The notes below the pieces were generated by a model that was not told the DNA's origin, searched no databases, and saw only the letters and a list, made by a program, of their open reading frames with translations. Source: Bacteroidota bacterium (GTDB lineage: Bacteria; Bacteroidota; Bacteroidia; AKYH767-A; OLB10). From it: a stretch of 32,171 nucleotides of DNA. Made by a program: the position numbers and the translations under genes. The stretch covers positions 1 through 32,171 of the forward strand of contig JAKPPP010000025.1 of the NCBI GenBank assembly GCA_029547265.1, read 5' to 3'. Positions 8,202 through 15,974 of this stretch are shown in pieces; the stretch's first letter is position 1; each line of letters opens with the position of its first letter.

Positions 8202-8253
8202 TGCATTTAATTTACTTTATCTCGGTTAATGTAAATGCATTGTGATACCTTCG
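8202..8253 (+). promoter_or_regulatory. Flavin reductase promoter region with inverted repeat
   Basis: TACCTTCG at 8246-8253 is a one-mismatch -7 box (TAnnTTTG). Just upstream lies a perfect 8-bp inverted repeat, TGCATTTA (8202-8209) and TAAATGCA (8232-8239), with a 22-bp centre; the arms straddle the expected -33 position, and the right arm falls in the promoter spacer. This is the geometry of a repressor site. No -33 TTTG is clear. Confidence 0.4.
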
Positions 8254-8320
8254 CGTACTTTCGAAGTGCTAGTCATAACAATTACCTGTTTTGATTGTTG
8301 TGGATGAAAGGCCTTCATCA

Positions 8321-8935
8321 ATGAAAATTTCTTCTAAAGAGTTATCTAAATACGATCGATTTTACCGAGCGAATCTGATAAATTCGCTTACTGGATTTAA
8401 GAGCGTAAGTTTAATTGGTTCTATCAGTCATTCGAAACAAACCAATCTGGCAATCTTCTCTAATATTGTGCATTTGGGCGCTGATCCGGCCTTAGTAGGA
8501 TTTATTAACCGCCCATTGGCTGCCGCTCCTCATACCATTGCCAATATTCAATCAACAGGGTTCTTTACCATCAATCATATCCATTCCGAACTTATCGATG
8601 CCGCACATCATACCAGTGCAAAATATCCAAAAGAGGTAAGCGAATTTAATGCTGCACAATTAACAGAAGAATATTCAGAAACTTTTCCTGCTCCATATGT
8701 AAAAGAAAGTCGAATAAAATACGGATGTACTTTCAAAGAAATTATTCCGATTCGAATGAATGATACTTTTTTAGTGATTGGTGAAATCACCGAAATTCAT
8801 TTGAATGAAAAAATTATTTCTGCTGATGGATTTCTTCGAATTGAAGAAGCCGATAGTCTCTGCAGCTTAGGTATCGATGGGTATTACAAGACCGAATTTA
8901 TTAAGCGTTTGCCGCATGCGAAATGCAATTCTTGA
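8321..8935 (+). CDS. Flavin reductase family protein (FMN-binding split barrel)
   Basis: A 204-residue protein of the DIM6/NTAB flavoprotein family, which binds FMN and often reduces it with NAD(P)H or uses it in small-molecule oxidoreduction. Visible family marks are SVSLIGSISHSKQTNLAIFSNI at residues ~28-50, the following LVGFINRP block, FFTINHI, and a C-terminal region with EITEIHL and DGFLRIEE. The frame is open to a TTG at 8291, but ATG 8321 begins the conserved N-terminus (MKISSKELSKYDRFYR). It stands alone, with its own promoter and a weak terminator. The physiological substrate cannot be told from sequence. Confidence 0.88.
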   Translation: MKISSKELSKYDRFYRANLINSLTGFKSVSLIGSISHSKQTNLAIFSNIVHLGADPALVGFINRPLAAAPHTIANIQSTGFFTINHIHSELIDAAHHTSAKYPKEVSEFNAAQLTEEYSETFPAPYVKESRIKYGCTFKEIIPIRMNDTFLVIGEITEIHLNEKIISADGFLRIEEADSLCSLGIDGYYKTEFIKRLPHAKCNS

Positions 8936-8994
8936 TTTTCTATTTGAATAAATAGTATTGAAGTTGTTTTTTTACACGCAATCTTAATTATACA

Positions 8995-9031
8995 CAAACC
9001 GAATTGTATTTCACTAACGGTTTGATTTTTA
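8995..9031 (+). terminator. Weak terminator-like hairpin after the flavin reductase gene
   Basis: CAAACCG (8995-9001) pairs with CGGTTTG (9018-9024) over a 16-nt loop and is followed by ATTTTTAT. The loop is long, so the signal is modest. ATACACAAA occurs both inside the left arm region and again at ~9034. Confidence 0.35.
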
Positions 9032-9096
9032 TCATACACAAAATCGATCGAGCATAATTTTACCTGGAATAAAAAGATTTGTTTCAAGATTAGATT

Positions 9097-9104
9097 TAAC
9101 TTTG
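9097..9104 (+). promoter_or_regulatory. -7 element for rpiB
   Basis: TAACTTTG matches TAnnTTTG exactly, 22 nt before the rpiB ATG. A TTTG lies at 9078-9081, but the 15-bp spacing is shorter than usual. Confidence 0.5.
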
Positions 9105-9126
9105 TGTCAATCTAAAAAACAATTTT

Positions 9127-9558
9127 ATGTCACTCTACATCGGTTCCGATCACGCAGGTTTTGAGATGAAAACTGCTCTTCTCGAATATTTAAAGAAACA
9201 TGGTTATGATTGTGAAGATAAAGGCACTTTCAGCGCCGATAGCGTAGATTATCCCGATTATGCACATGCTGTAGCAAACGCTGTAGAAGCTCACCACGGT
9301 TCACTGGGTATTTTACTATGCGGAAGTGCAAACGGTGTTTGTATTGCCGCTAATAAACATCAACAAATCCGAGCCGCTTTATGCTGGACTCCCGAAATCG
9401 CTCAACTAGCACGTCAACATAATGATGCCAATATCGTTTGTATTCCTGCTCGTTTCGTAAATACTGCCACTGGTATACTTATTCTCGAGTCGTTTTTACA
9501 TGGGACGTTTGAGGGGGGGAGGCATCAGACGCGAGTAGATAAAATCGCTTGCAATTAA
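9127..9558 (+). CDS. rpiB: Ribose-5-phosphate isomerase B
   Basis: A 143-residue cytoplasmic enzyme of the RpiB/LacA/LacB family that interconverts ribose-5-phosphate and ribulose-5-phosphate in the non-oxidative pentose phosphate pathway. The N-terminal IGSDHAGFEMK contains Asp8-His9 of the substrate pocket. LLCGSANGVCIAANKHQQIR holds the catalytic-base Cys65 and the phosphate-binding loop, and ARQHNDANIVCIPAR is the second signature. Length is normal (about 140-150). The variant GSANG instead of the common GTGIG loop is seen in many Bacteroidota and does not suggest loss of function. The stop codon is followed directly by a large tandem hairpin repeat. Confidence 0.95.
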   Translation: MSLYIGSDHAGFEMKTALLEYLKKHGYDCEDKGTFSADSVDYPDYAHAVANAVEAHHGSLGILLCGSANGVCIAANKHQQIRAALCWTPEIAQLARQHNDANIVCIPARFVNTATGILILESFLHGTFEGGRHQTRVDKIACN

Positions 9559-9850
9559 AACGCTTTAAAAATTCTCGTATACTTCGTTGTTCGGAAGTTT
9601 TATTTTCCTCATTTACCTTTAGTAGACTTTGGAAATAAAACTTCCTGCCGCCTCGTCTTCGAGTTTTTTAAAGCGTTTTTTAGGAAGAATAAAAATTCTC
9701 ATATATTTCGTAATTCGGAAGTTTTATTTTCCTCATCCCGTCGTGAAGACGGGGCTCCGGAAATAAAACAGCTTGCTGCCTCGTCTTCGAGTTTTTTAAA
9801 GCGTTTTTTAAGAAGCGAAAAAATCCTCGGACACTTCGTTGTTCTAAGTA
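9559..9850. repeat. Tandem array of large nested-hairpin repeats (about 2.3 copies)
   Basis: Starting on the base after the rpiB stop, a ~125-bp unit occurs twice with a third truncated copy (from ~9692 and ~9820). Unit A (9559-9677) is one big interrupted palindrome: outer arms AACGCTTTAAAAATTCTCG (9559-9577) and CGAGTTTTTTAAAGCGTT (9660-9677), inner arms GGAAGTTTTATTTTCC (9593-9608) and GGAAATAAAACTTCC (9631-9645). Unit B keeps the inner arms (9717-9732, 9759-9769) and the right outer arm (9788-9805), but its loop holds a new hairpin CCCGTCgtgaaGACGGG (9737-9753). Copy C keeps only the left ~33 bp. No coding capacity is evident; it resembles a MITE or REP-type structured element. Confidence 0.8.
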
Positions 9851-9861
9851 ATTAATCAAAT

Positions 9862-9893
9862 AAAAAGGGCTCTTCAAATTGAAGAGCCCTTTT
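9862..9893. terminator. Bidirectional terminator between rpiB region and T9SS gene
   Basis: A perfect 15-bp stem (AAAAGGGCTCTTCAA at 9863-9877 and its complement at 9879-9893) with A and T tracts on opposite sides serves both strands. It separates the plus-strand rpiB transcript from the minus-strand gene ending at 9912. Confidence 0.9.
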
Positions 9894-9911
9894 CCGGTCA
9901 ATTTGTTTTGG

Positions 9912-10592
9912 CTACTGTACTATTATTTTCAAGCGACTCACATGCTTGGTAGTGGAGGTGAGTTCTACGGTATAATATCCCGGTGCTAAATCTTGTAATG
10001 ATAATTGCAAATCCGCTTCCCCATCAAGGCGACTAACTTGCATTAACTGCCCCGTTACGCTCCAAATTCTTACGCCTTCAATGAGTTCACTACTGCTATG
10101 AATCATCAATTGGTCCTTCACCGGATTAGGATATGCCTGCAGATGTTCAATGGCTTGCGGATCTTTAATACCCACGGTTAGGTCGTTGTACCAAACGTTT
10201 ACAGTGGTTGTGGTGTAAGTGATCGACTGAGACGAATATGGCCACACAACTACCACGTTGTTGCCTTGACGGAAGAAGCTCGAATCTGCAACAAATCCCG
10301 AAGTATCCACTAACGAAACCGTGTCATTAGGGAGTATAATAATAGGAAAACTGTTAAAATACAAGTAGGTCGTAGTTCCCCATGCCGCCATTGCAATCTG
10401 CAACGGACCTTGATAAGGAGTATTTCCGGTGTTTTGTACAATTACATATACCGGAATATGATCGCCGGTGCTTACCGTATCAGGGAAGTTAATAAGCGCA
10501 GCGATCTGTAAATTAGGCACTTGTGCTTTGGAGGTCATGGAAAACATGACTAACACCAGCAGCATTATTAATTGTTTTAGACGACGTTTCAT
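9912..10592 (-). CDS. Small T9SS cargo protein with CARDB-like domain
   Basis: A 226-residue secreted protein. The signal peptide ends near MFSMTSKAQ (residues 1-24). Residues ~28-140 (NLQIAALINFPDTVSTGDHI, VQNTGNTPYQGPLQI) look like a CARDB-type Ig fold with a run of Thr before VNVWYNDLTVG. The rest (AYPNPVKDQLMIHSS, IWSVTGQLMQV, LAPGYYTVELTST, SRLKIIVQ) is a T9SS type A sorting domain. With so little besides the adhesin-like fold and the sorting signal, it is probably a surface-attached binding or structural protein. It diverges from the helical orphan gene at 10687. Confidence 0.85.
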   Translation of the reverse strand: MKRRLKQLIMLLVLVMFSMTSKAQVPNLQIAALINFPDTVSTGDHIPVYVIVQNTGNTPYQGPLQIAMAAWGTTTYLYFNSFPIIILPNDTVSLVDTSGFVADSSFFRQGNNVVVVWPYSSQSITYTTTTVNVWYNDLTVGIKDPQAIEHLQAYPNPVKDQLMIHSSSELIEGVRIWSVTGQLMQVSRLDGEADLQLSLQDLAPGYYTVELTSTTKHVSRLKIIVQ

Positions 10593-10615
10593 AAAGGGGG
10601 TGTCTTGTTCAATAT

Positions 10616-10623
10616 CAAAACTA
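10616..10623 (-). promoter_or_regulatory. -7 element for the small T9SS gene
   Basis: The minus strand reads TAGTTTTG, an exact TAnnTTTG, 23 nt before the ATG at 10592. A TTG on that strand (complement of 10640-10642) lies 16 bp further upstream. Confidence 0.5.
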
Positions 10624-10686
10624 AGGAGAAATTTCTGCGCAACGAAATGATATTTTTTGTAATCTTACGTGTTCAAAACATCAAAA

Positions 10687-12168
10687 ATGGATCATTTAGC
10701 TAAACTGATCAGGGGCCTTTCAAAGGAACAAGTACGTTATTATAAGTTGTTCGCCGGTCGTACTAACCACGAACACGACCGAAAAGACCTCAAATTATTC
10801 GATGCTTACCGCAAAGCTAAGGAGGAAGAGCCAAGTGAAGATGAATTGTCTAACTTGCTTTATCCCGGTGCAGGGAAAAACCCTTGGTACCGTTTAAAGA
10901 ATCGTTTGCTTAGCGAGGTAAATAAATCACTCTCAACTTTACATTACGAAGAAGACGATTTTATACATGCCTGCCATATGATAGCATTGTATCGATACTT
11001 TTCAAGTCGAAATATGCTGCAAGAATCTCGTTACTATCTTCGTCGCGCAGAAAAAGATGCAGAATCTATCGAGCATTTCGAACTCCTCGATATTATTTAT
11101 GGTGAGTACATCAAGCATAGCCACGAAACACTCAATATTAATCCCGAGTTTTATATTGAGAAACGTCGCAAAAACAAAGGCGAACAAGAAGCGGTAAGAG
11201 CAATCGATGATTTACTGGCAGTAGTATCATACCGATTAAAAACGACTCAGAACTTCTCAACCGATGAGAACCCGGTTCTCGATCTTTTAAAGAGCACCAT
11301 CGATGATTTTATCAAGGATAGAGACTTGAAAAATAGTCCCGTCTTACGTTTTCGTATCTACGCTGCCGTTAGTCAGATATTATTGCAACGTCACGAGTAT
11401 AAATCACTCGAACAATACCTCTTAAAAACCTACAAAGAATTCGAACGTGATAAACTCTTCAGTAAGAATAATCATGATACTAAGTTGCAAATGCTCACCT
11501 ATATTGTGAACTCCCTTTTCAAAAATAAAAAGATGAAGCAAAGCTTGCAATGGGCAGATAAATTGAAAGCTGCGATGGAGGAATTCCACCAGTTGCTGTT
11601 CGATAAATACTTCTTCTTCTATTATAATGCCCTAGTGATTAATTATTCGGTGATTAATCCGGTGCAGGCTATCGAAATACTGGAGGATCTACGCGAAAAC
11701 AATACCATTAAGTCGAATTCCTTCTACCAGCTTTTCGTTTACCTCAATTTGGCCGTATTGCGCTTCGATGCTCAAGAATACAAAGAATCTATCCGACATT
11801 TTACCCGCATTTCTCTCCTCGATGGCTACAAAAATGCCGATGCTTCGTTGAGGATGAAAATCAATATCTGTGAGGTCATTACCCGCTACGAACTTAACCA
11901 ATATGACGTGCTGGAATATAAACTGGCCCAGATTCGCAAGGACTATAAGCAGCTTTTAAGCCAGGAAGCCCATGGCACCGAAAAGGAACTTTTGAGCATA
12001 ATCAGGGATCTACAAAACACTGCAGGCATCAAAAACGACAAGAAATTGCAAGATAAAATCGTTCGATTTATTGACTGGACGCGTAATAATACTGACCGCG
12101 ATAATGTAATTATCGATTATCCGAATTGGCTCGATAGGATATTAGAAAGGGAGAAAATATCTCGCTAA
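10687..12168 (+). CDS. Conserved-looking helical repeat protein, function unknown
   Basis: A 493-residue, highly charged, all-helical cytoplasmic protein without signal peptide or membrane segment. ATG 10687 is preferred over GTG 10669, which would lie inside the short divergent promoter region. The sequence reads as a chain of TPR-like helix pairs (HACHMIALYRYFSSRNMLQE, SPVLRFRIYAAVSQILLQR, SFYQLFVYLNLAVLRFDAQE, LRMKINICEVITRYELNQYD), suggesting a protein-binding scaffold. I do not recognise a named family and see no catalytic motif. It stands alone, divergent from a T9SS gene and with a separate promoter before the next one. Confidence 0.8.
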   Translation: MDHLAKLIRGLSKEQVRYYKLFAGRTNHEHDRKDLKLFDAYRKAKEEEPSEDELSNLLYPGAGKNPWYRLKNRLLSEVNKSLSTLHYEEDDFIHACHMIALYRYFSSRNMLQESRYYLRRAEKDAESIEHFELLDIIYGEYIKHSHETLNINPEFYIEKRRKNKGEQEAVRAIDDLLAVVSYRLKTTQNFSTDENPVLDLLKSTIDDFIKDRDLKNSPVLRFRIYAAVSQILLQRHEYKSLEQYLLKTYKEFERDKLFSKNNHDTKLQMLTYIVNSLFKNKKMKQSLQWADKLKAAMEEFHQLLFDKYFFFYYNALVINYSVINPVQAIEILEDLRENNTIKSNSFYQLFVYLNLAVLRFDAQEYKESIRHFTRISLLDGYKNADASLRMKINICEVITRYELNQYDVLEYKLAQIRKDYKQLLSQEAHGTEKELLSIIRDLQNTAGIKNDKKLQDKIVRFIDWTRNNTDRDNVIIDYPNWLDRILEREKISR

Positions 12169-12252
12169 AATCCAAAGAAATCGATGCAATATATGCTATT
12201 TGGATGCGTAAGAACCAACAAAAATGGGGTATGGGAAATAGCAACCTTGGAG

Positions 12253-12260
12253 TACATTTG
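12253..12260 (+). promoter_or_regulatory. -7 element for the PKD-repeat protein gene
   Basis: TACATTTG matches TAnnTTTG exactly, 37 nt before the ATG at 12298. No TTTG occurs at the normal -33 distance. Confidence 0.45.
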
Positions 12261-12297
12261 TATCGTTAAGTAAGTCCAAGACAAATACAAAAATATT

Positions 12298-14115
12298 ATG
12301 AAACCAAAATTTATCTATCAACTATTAGTGCTCTTCATGGCGATCATGTTGTCGGCATCTAATCAAGCTCAAGCTTGCACAGCCACGTTCACGGCGAGTT
12401 CAAACACCACCAATGGTGTAACTTTCACGAATACCAGCGCAGGATGGTTTTACAATTCTACCTGGTCGTTTGGCGACGGAACAAGTTCATCACAAACTAG
12501 TCCGTTTCACCAATACGCTACTGCAGGTGTTTACAGTGTATGTTTAACGATTTGGGATTCTACAGGATGTCAATCGTCTTTCTGTGATTCGGTATTGGTT
12601 ACTGGAAACACTACTGTTTGCCAAGCATCAATCTCATTGCAAACAAGTGCATCAACGGCATATTTCAGTGCAGTAGGTGCTCCCGGATCTATAGTTACCT
12701 ATAATTGGTATTTTGGTGACGGAACTTATTCTACAGCAGCTGCACCAACTCATACTTATGCAACTGCAGGTACTTATAGCGGCTATTTAATGGCAGGCTT
12801 TAGTTCAGGATGCTGGGATACAGCTTACTTTACAGCTGTTGTTACAGGTACAGGAGCAAACTGTACTGCTAACTATTCATATACTCAAGGTTCAAATGGA
12901 TTAGTAAGCTTTACTAATCTTTCTTCAACAGGAGTCCTTTACGATTACGTTTGGGATTTCGGCGACGGAAATACATCCGGAGGATATTTCGCTACCCATA
13001 ACTACACTTCTAACGGAACTTATTACGCATGTGTAACAGTAATTGATTCATTAAACAATTGCTGGGATACTTATTGCCAGTACATTACTATCACTAACGT
13101 AAACAGTGGTGGCGGGTGTAATGCAGCATTTACTGCTTATGATTCAATGGGCGTTTACTATTTCATCCCAAATGTTGCCTCAGGTGCAACTTATTCTTGG
13201 AATTTCGGTGATGGTACAACATCTAATCTAGCTTTTCCAACTCACGTTTATGCAAATCCTGGAACATATGGCCCTTGCTTAACGATTGCTTACCAAGGTA
13301 TGACTTGTACTAACTGTGATACATTGGTTGTAGGCGGAACTCCTAATTGCAACGCTAACTTCACTGCTTCAGTTGATACTTTAGGAAATGTAATTTTCAC
13401 TAACTTGTCTAGTGGATTATTCACTAATTCATACTGGTATTTCGGTGATGGTAATAGCTCTACATTTACTAGTCCGACTCACCATTACGCTACAGCAGGT
13501 ACATACTTAGTTTGTTTAACTGTTTACAATAGTACAGGTTGTCAAGCTTCTTATTGCGATTCAATTACTATCGGTAATGGTGCTGGTCCTTGTACTCCGG
13601 TATTCTATGCTTATCCTGATTCTACAATCGGTAATGGAGTAGTTTACTTCGGATTAATCAACAATTGTTCTAGCGGTAACTGGCAATATATCTGGGATTT
13701 TGGTGATAGCACTACAGCTACCGGCTTATATCCTACACACGTTTACAATGCAAGTGGTTGGTTCTATGTATGCGTAACAGCATTTGATAATAGTGGTAAC
13801 GTACTTACATGGTGCGATAGCGTAAACAGTAACCGTATGGGTTCAGTTGGTTTATTCGAAGCGACTAAGAAAACATCGGTAATAGCTTTCCCTAACCCGG
13901 CTAACGATCAGTTTACTGTAAAATATAATACAAGCAGTTCTTCTCAGGTTTTAGTAGAGGTATACAGCACAGAAGGTAAAAGCTTCTATAGTTCTAAATT
14001 CAATGGAACTCAAGATGTAACTCTGAACACAGCAGAGTGGCCTGCAGGTCTGTATCTCGTTCAATTGAGAAATGGGGATCAAGTATCCTCAACAAGGATC
14101 TCGGTACAGCACTAA
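12298..14115 (+). CDS. Six-PKD-repeat secreted protein with T9SS sorting domain
   Basis: A 605-residue exported protein. The signal peptide ends in SASNQAQA before Cys27. Six tandem PKD modules of ~80-90 residues follow, each starting with a Cys (CTATF, CQASI, CTANY, CNAAF, CNANF, CTPVF), carrying the W-x-F-G-D-G core (WSFGDGTSS, WYFGDGTYS, WDFGDGNTS, WNFGDGTTS, WYFGDGNSS, WDFGDSTTA) and most ending in a paired Cys such as SFCDSVLV. The regular Cys positions imply a disulphide in each module. Modules 1 and 5 are closest to each other. The final ~85 residues (AFPNPANDQFTV, EVYSTEGKSF, WPAGLYLVQL, STRISVQH) are the T9SS type A domain. PKD chains usually act as spacers or adhesins; no enzyme domain is present. 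Confidence 0.92.
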   Translation: MKPKFIYQLLVLFMAIMLSASNQAQACTATFTASSNTTNGVTFTNTSAGWFYNSTWSFGDGTSSSQTSPFHQYATAGVYSVCLTIWDSTGCQSSFCDSVLVTGNTTVCQASISLQTSASTAYFSAVGAPGSIVTYNWYFGDGTYSTAAAPTHTYATAGTYSGYLMAGFSSGCWDTAYFTAVVTGTGANCTANYSYTQGSNGLVSFTNLSSTGVLYDYVWDFGDGNTSGGYFATHNYTSNGTYYACVTVIDSLNNCWDTYCQYITITNVNSGGGCNAAFTAYDSMGVYYFIPNVASGATYSWNFGDGTTSNLAFPTHVYANPGTYGPCLTIAYQGMTCTNCDTLVVGGTPNCNANFTASVDTLGNVIFTNLSSGLFTNSYWYFGDGNSSTFTSPTHHYATAGTYLVCLTVYNSTGCQASYCDSITIGNGAGPCTPVFYAYPDSTIGNGVVYFGLINNCSSGNWQYIWDFGDSTTATGLYPTHVYNASGWFYVCVTAFDNSGNVLTWCDSVNSNRMGSVGLFEATKKTSVIAFPNPANDQFTVKYNTSSSSQVLVEVYSTEGKSFYSSKFNGTQDVTLNTAEWPAGLYLVQLRNGDQVSSTRISVQH

Positions 14116-14144
14116 TAGGCTATCGTTGATCGGTTTTTAATGAA

Positions 14145-14176
14145 AGCATCCCGTGAATGGCGGGATGCTTTTTTTA
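14145..14176 (+). terminator. Rho-independent terminator after the PKD gene
   Basis: AGCATCCCG (14145-14153) pairs perfectly with CGGGATGCT (14161-14169) over a 7-nt loop and is followed by a T tract. It overlaps the upstream end of the next open frame, showing that translation there begins later, at 14225. Confidence 0.9.
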
Positions 14177-14186
14177 TTTAGTTCGG

Positions 14187-14213
14187 TTTGCATCCCTTTT
14201 TCCGTTTATTTTG
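14187..14213 (+). promoter_or_regulatory. Promoter of the glycosyltransferase-uvrC run
   Basis: TTTG (14187-14190), 16 bp, then TATTTTG (14207-14213), one base short of TAnnTTTG. Transcription would begin only about 5 nt before the ATG at 14225, a nearly leaderless mRNA. Confidence 0.4.
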
Positions 14214-14224
14214 CAGTACCGATT

Positions 14225-14983
14225 ATGACCCGATTATCTGCCGCCATTATTACCTTTAATGAGGAACTTAACCTCCGCCGTTGCCTTTTAAGTTTACAAA
14301 AGGTTGCCGATGAGATTGTGGTCGTGGATTCGCTTTCTGCCGATGCTACTACCGCTATCGCTGCCGAATTCGGTGCTAAGGTGGTTTCACAGCCTTTTTT
14401 AGGTTATATCGAACAAAAAAATTTCGCCCTTAGTCAATGCAGTAATAACTGGGTGCTGTCGCTCGATGCCGATGAAGCACTTACTGATGAGTTAGCGAAT
14501 TCCATCCTTGCCGTAAAAAGCAATACTAACGCCGACGCCTATACGATGTCGAGGTTAACGAGTTATTGCGGACAATGGATTAAACATGGCGGATGGTACC
14601 CCGATCGTAAAGTGCGATTATTTGATCGTACTAAAGCACAATGGGCCGGTATTAATCCCCATGATAAAATTGAATTGAAGTCGGGAGCAAAATGCGGATC
14701 GCTGAAGGGCGATATTCTGCATTATACGTATAATGATCTCGGAGAACATATTCGACAAGCAGATAAATTTTCGACTATCATCGCCGGCGATTTATTCCAT
14801 CGAGGTAAAAAAACTTCTTTACTCAAAATTGTCTTTAAGCCGTGCATTCGTTTTATTCGCGATTATATTTTTAAGTCGGGATGGATGGATGGCTACTACG
14901 GATTGGTGATTGCTAAGATTTCGGCACATGCTGTTTTTTTACGCGAAATACGACTGAAAGAGCATCATGATAAAAAGTCCTGA
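14225..14983 (+). CDS. Glycosyltransferase family 2 (WaaE/KdtX-like)
   Basis: A 252-residue GT-A fold transferase. MTRLSAAIITFNEELNLRRCL is the nucleotide-sugar-binding start, IVVVDSLSADAT follows, and LSLDADEALTDEL carries the metal-binding DxD-type motif. YIEQKNFAL and HGGWYPDRKVRLFDR are characteristic of the LPS-core WaaE/KdtX subgroup. The upstream in-frame extension runs through a terminator, so ATG 14225 is the start. The gene overlaps the next one, a GT9 heptosyltransferase-like gene, by 17 bp, which supports a joint role in LPS core or another surface glycan. The sugar donor is unknown. Confidence 0.88.
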   Translation: MTRLSAAIITFNEELNLRRCLLSLQKVADEIVVVDSLSADATTAIAAEFGAKVVSQPFLGYIEQKNFALSQCSNNWVLSLDADEALTDELANSILAVKSNTNADAYTMSRLTSYCGQWIKHGGWYPDRKVRLFDRTKAQWAGINPHDKIELKSGAKCGSLKGDILHYTYNDLGEHIRQADKFSTIIAGDLFHRGKKTSLLKIVFKPCIRFIRDYIFKSGWMDGYYGLVIAKISAHAVFLREIRLKEHHDKKS

Positions 14984-15974
14984 ACATATTATCATTAGCA
15001 GGACGGATGCTATCGGTGATGTAGTGCTTACTTTGCCGGTTGCTTTAGCTTTGCGCAAGAATTTCCCGAATTGTAAAATTACTTGGTTCGGGAAAACATA
15101 TACGCATGATGTTATTAAAGCAGCTCCATACATCAACGGATTTATCAATTTCGATGAGTGGATGCAATTGTCGGATAGTGATCGCGTAAATCAATTAAAG
15201 TCATTAAACGCCGATGCTATTGTTCATGTTTTCCCGCGAAAAGAAATTGCAAAGGCAGCGAAGCAAGCAGGAATAAAAAACAGGATCGGCACTTCTCATC
15301 GTATTTTTCATTGGCTTTCATGTAATCAGCTGATTAATCTAGGTAGAAAGAATAGTAGCTTACATGAAGCGCAACTCAATATAAAATTACTTTCTCCTTT
15401 CGGAATCGATATTCCTACAGTGGAGGAACTAAAATCATTCGGAGCATATTTAACTCCTCCTTCTTTTTTTTCTTTTGATGTATTAAATACAGAGAAGGTG
15501 AAAGTAATCTTACATCCACGCAGCAGAGGATCGGGAAGAGAATGGGGATTGCAAAATTTTAAAAAGCTTATCGATTTATTGCCCGCCGATAAATATTCCG
15601 TTTTTGTTACGGGAACAAAAGAAGAGGCAGCAACAATGGTAGAGTTCTTGAATGAACTTCCTTCGCATGTAGTAAATATGACAGGTAAATTATCACTCTC
15701 AGAATATATTTCGTTTATTCAACAGTGCAACGGATTAGTCGCTGCAGGAACAGGCCCTTTGCATATAGCTGCGGCTCTGGGAACAACTGTACTTGGATTA
15801 TTTCCTCCTATTCGTCCAATTCACCCCGGACGCTGGGAACCAATCGGCCCTAAAGCAAATTATCTTTGTGTCGATAAAACATGCAACAACTGCAAGAGTA
15901 ATGCAGCAAGTTGTAAATGTATCTCAGATATTACACCTACGATGGTCTTTGCATCAATACAACAATGGAAGTAA
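14967..15974 (+). CDS. Glycosyltransferase family 9 (ADP-heptose:LPS heptosyltransferase-like)
   Basis: A 335-residue GT-B enzyme of family 9. The N-terminal IIISRTDAIGDVVLTLPVA is the acceptor-side signature, and the C-terminal half contains KVILHPRSRGSGREW, then NMTGKLSLSEYISFIQQCN and VAAGTGPLHIAAALGT, the donor-binding region of heptosyltransferases. A Cys-rich tail (CVDKTCNNCKSNAASCKC) is typical of Bacteroidota and related GT9 members. It overlaps the GT2 gene by 17 bp and uvrC by 10 bp, so the three are translationally coupled. It probably adds a heptose or similar sugar to the LPS core; the exact step cannot be assigned. Confidence 0.9.
   Translation: MIKSPEHIIISRTDAIGDVVLTLPVALALRKNFPNCKITWFGKTYTHDVIKAAPYINGFINFDEWMQLSDSDRVNQLKSLNADAIVHVFPRKEIAKAAKQAGIKNRIGTSHRIFHWLSCNQLINLGRKNSSLHEAQLNIKLLSPFGIDIPTVEELKSFGAYLTPPSFFSFDVLNTEKVKVILHPRSRGSGREWGLQNFKKLIDLLPADKYSVFVTGTKEEAATMVEFLNELPSHVVNMTGKLSLSEYISFIQQCNGLVAAGTGPLHIAAALGTTVLGLFPPIRPIHPGRWEPIGPKANYLCVDKTCNNCKSNAASCKCISDITPTMVFASIQQWK

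Noticed and set aside
9559..9850. CRISPR array
   Set aside because: Units are ~125 bp, with internal long palindromes and no short repeat-spacer alternation, and no cas genes are near.
9680..9901. Minus-strand open frame of 73 codons
   Set aside because: It lies wholly in the hairpin repeat array and terminator, with composition unlike a protein.
12225..12240. A third NarL-type site upstream of the PKD gene (ATGGGGTA)
   Set aside because: Only one half-site is present, with an extra base and no inverted partner.
14153..14224. N-terminal extension of the GT2 glycosyltransferase frame
   Set aside because: It runs through a strong terminator and the predicted promoter, and the family N-terminus begins at ATG 14225.
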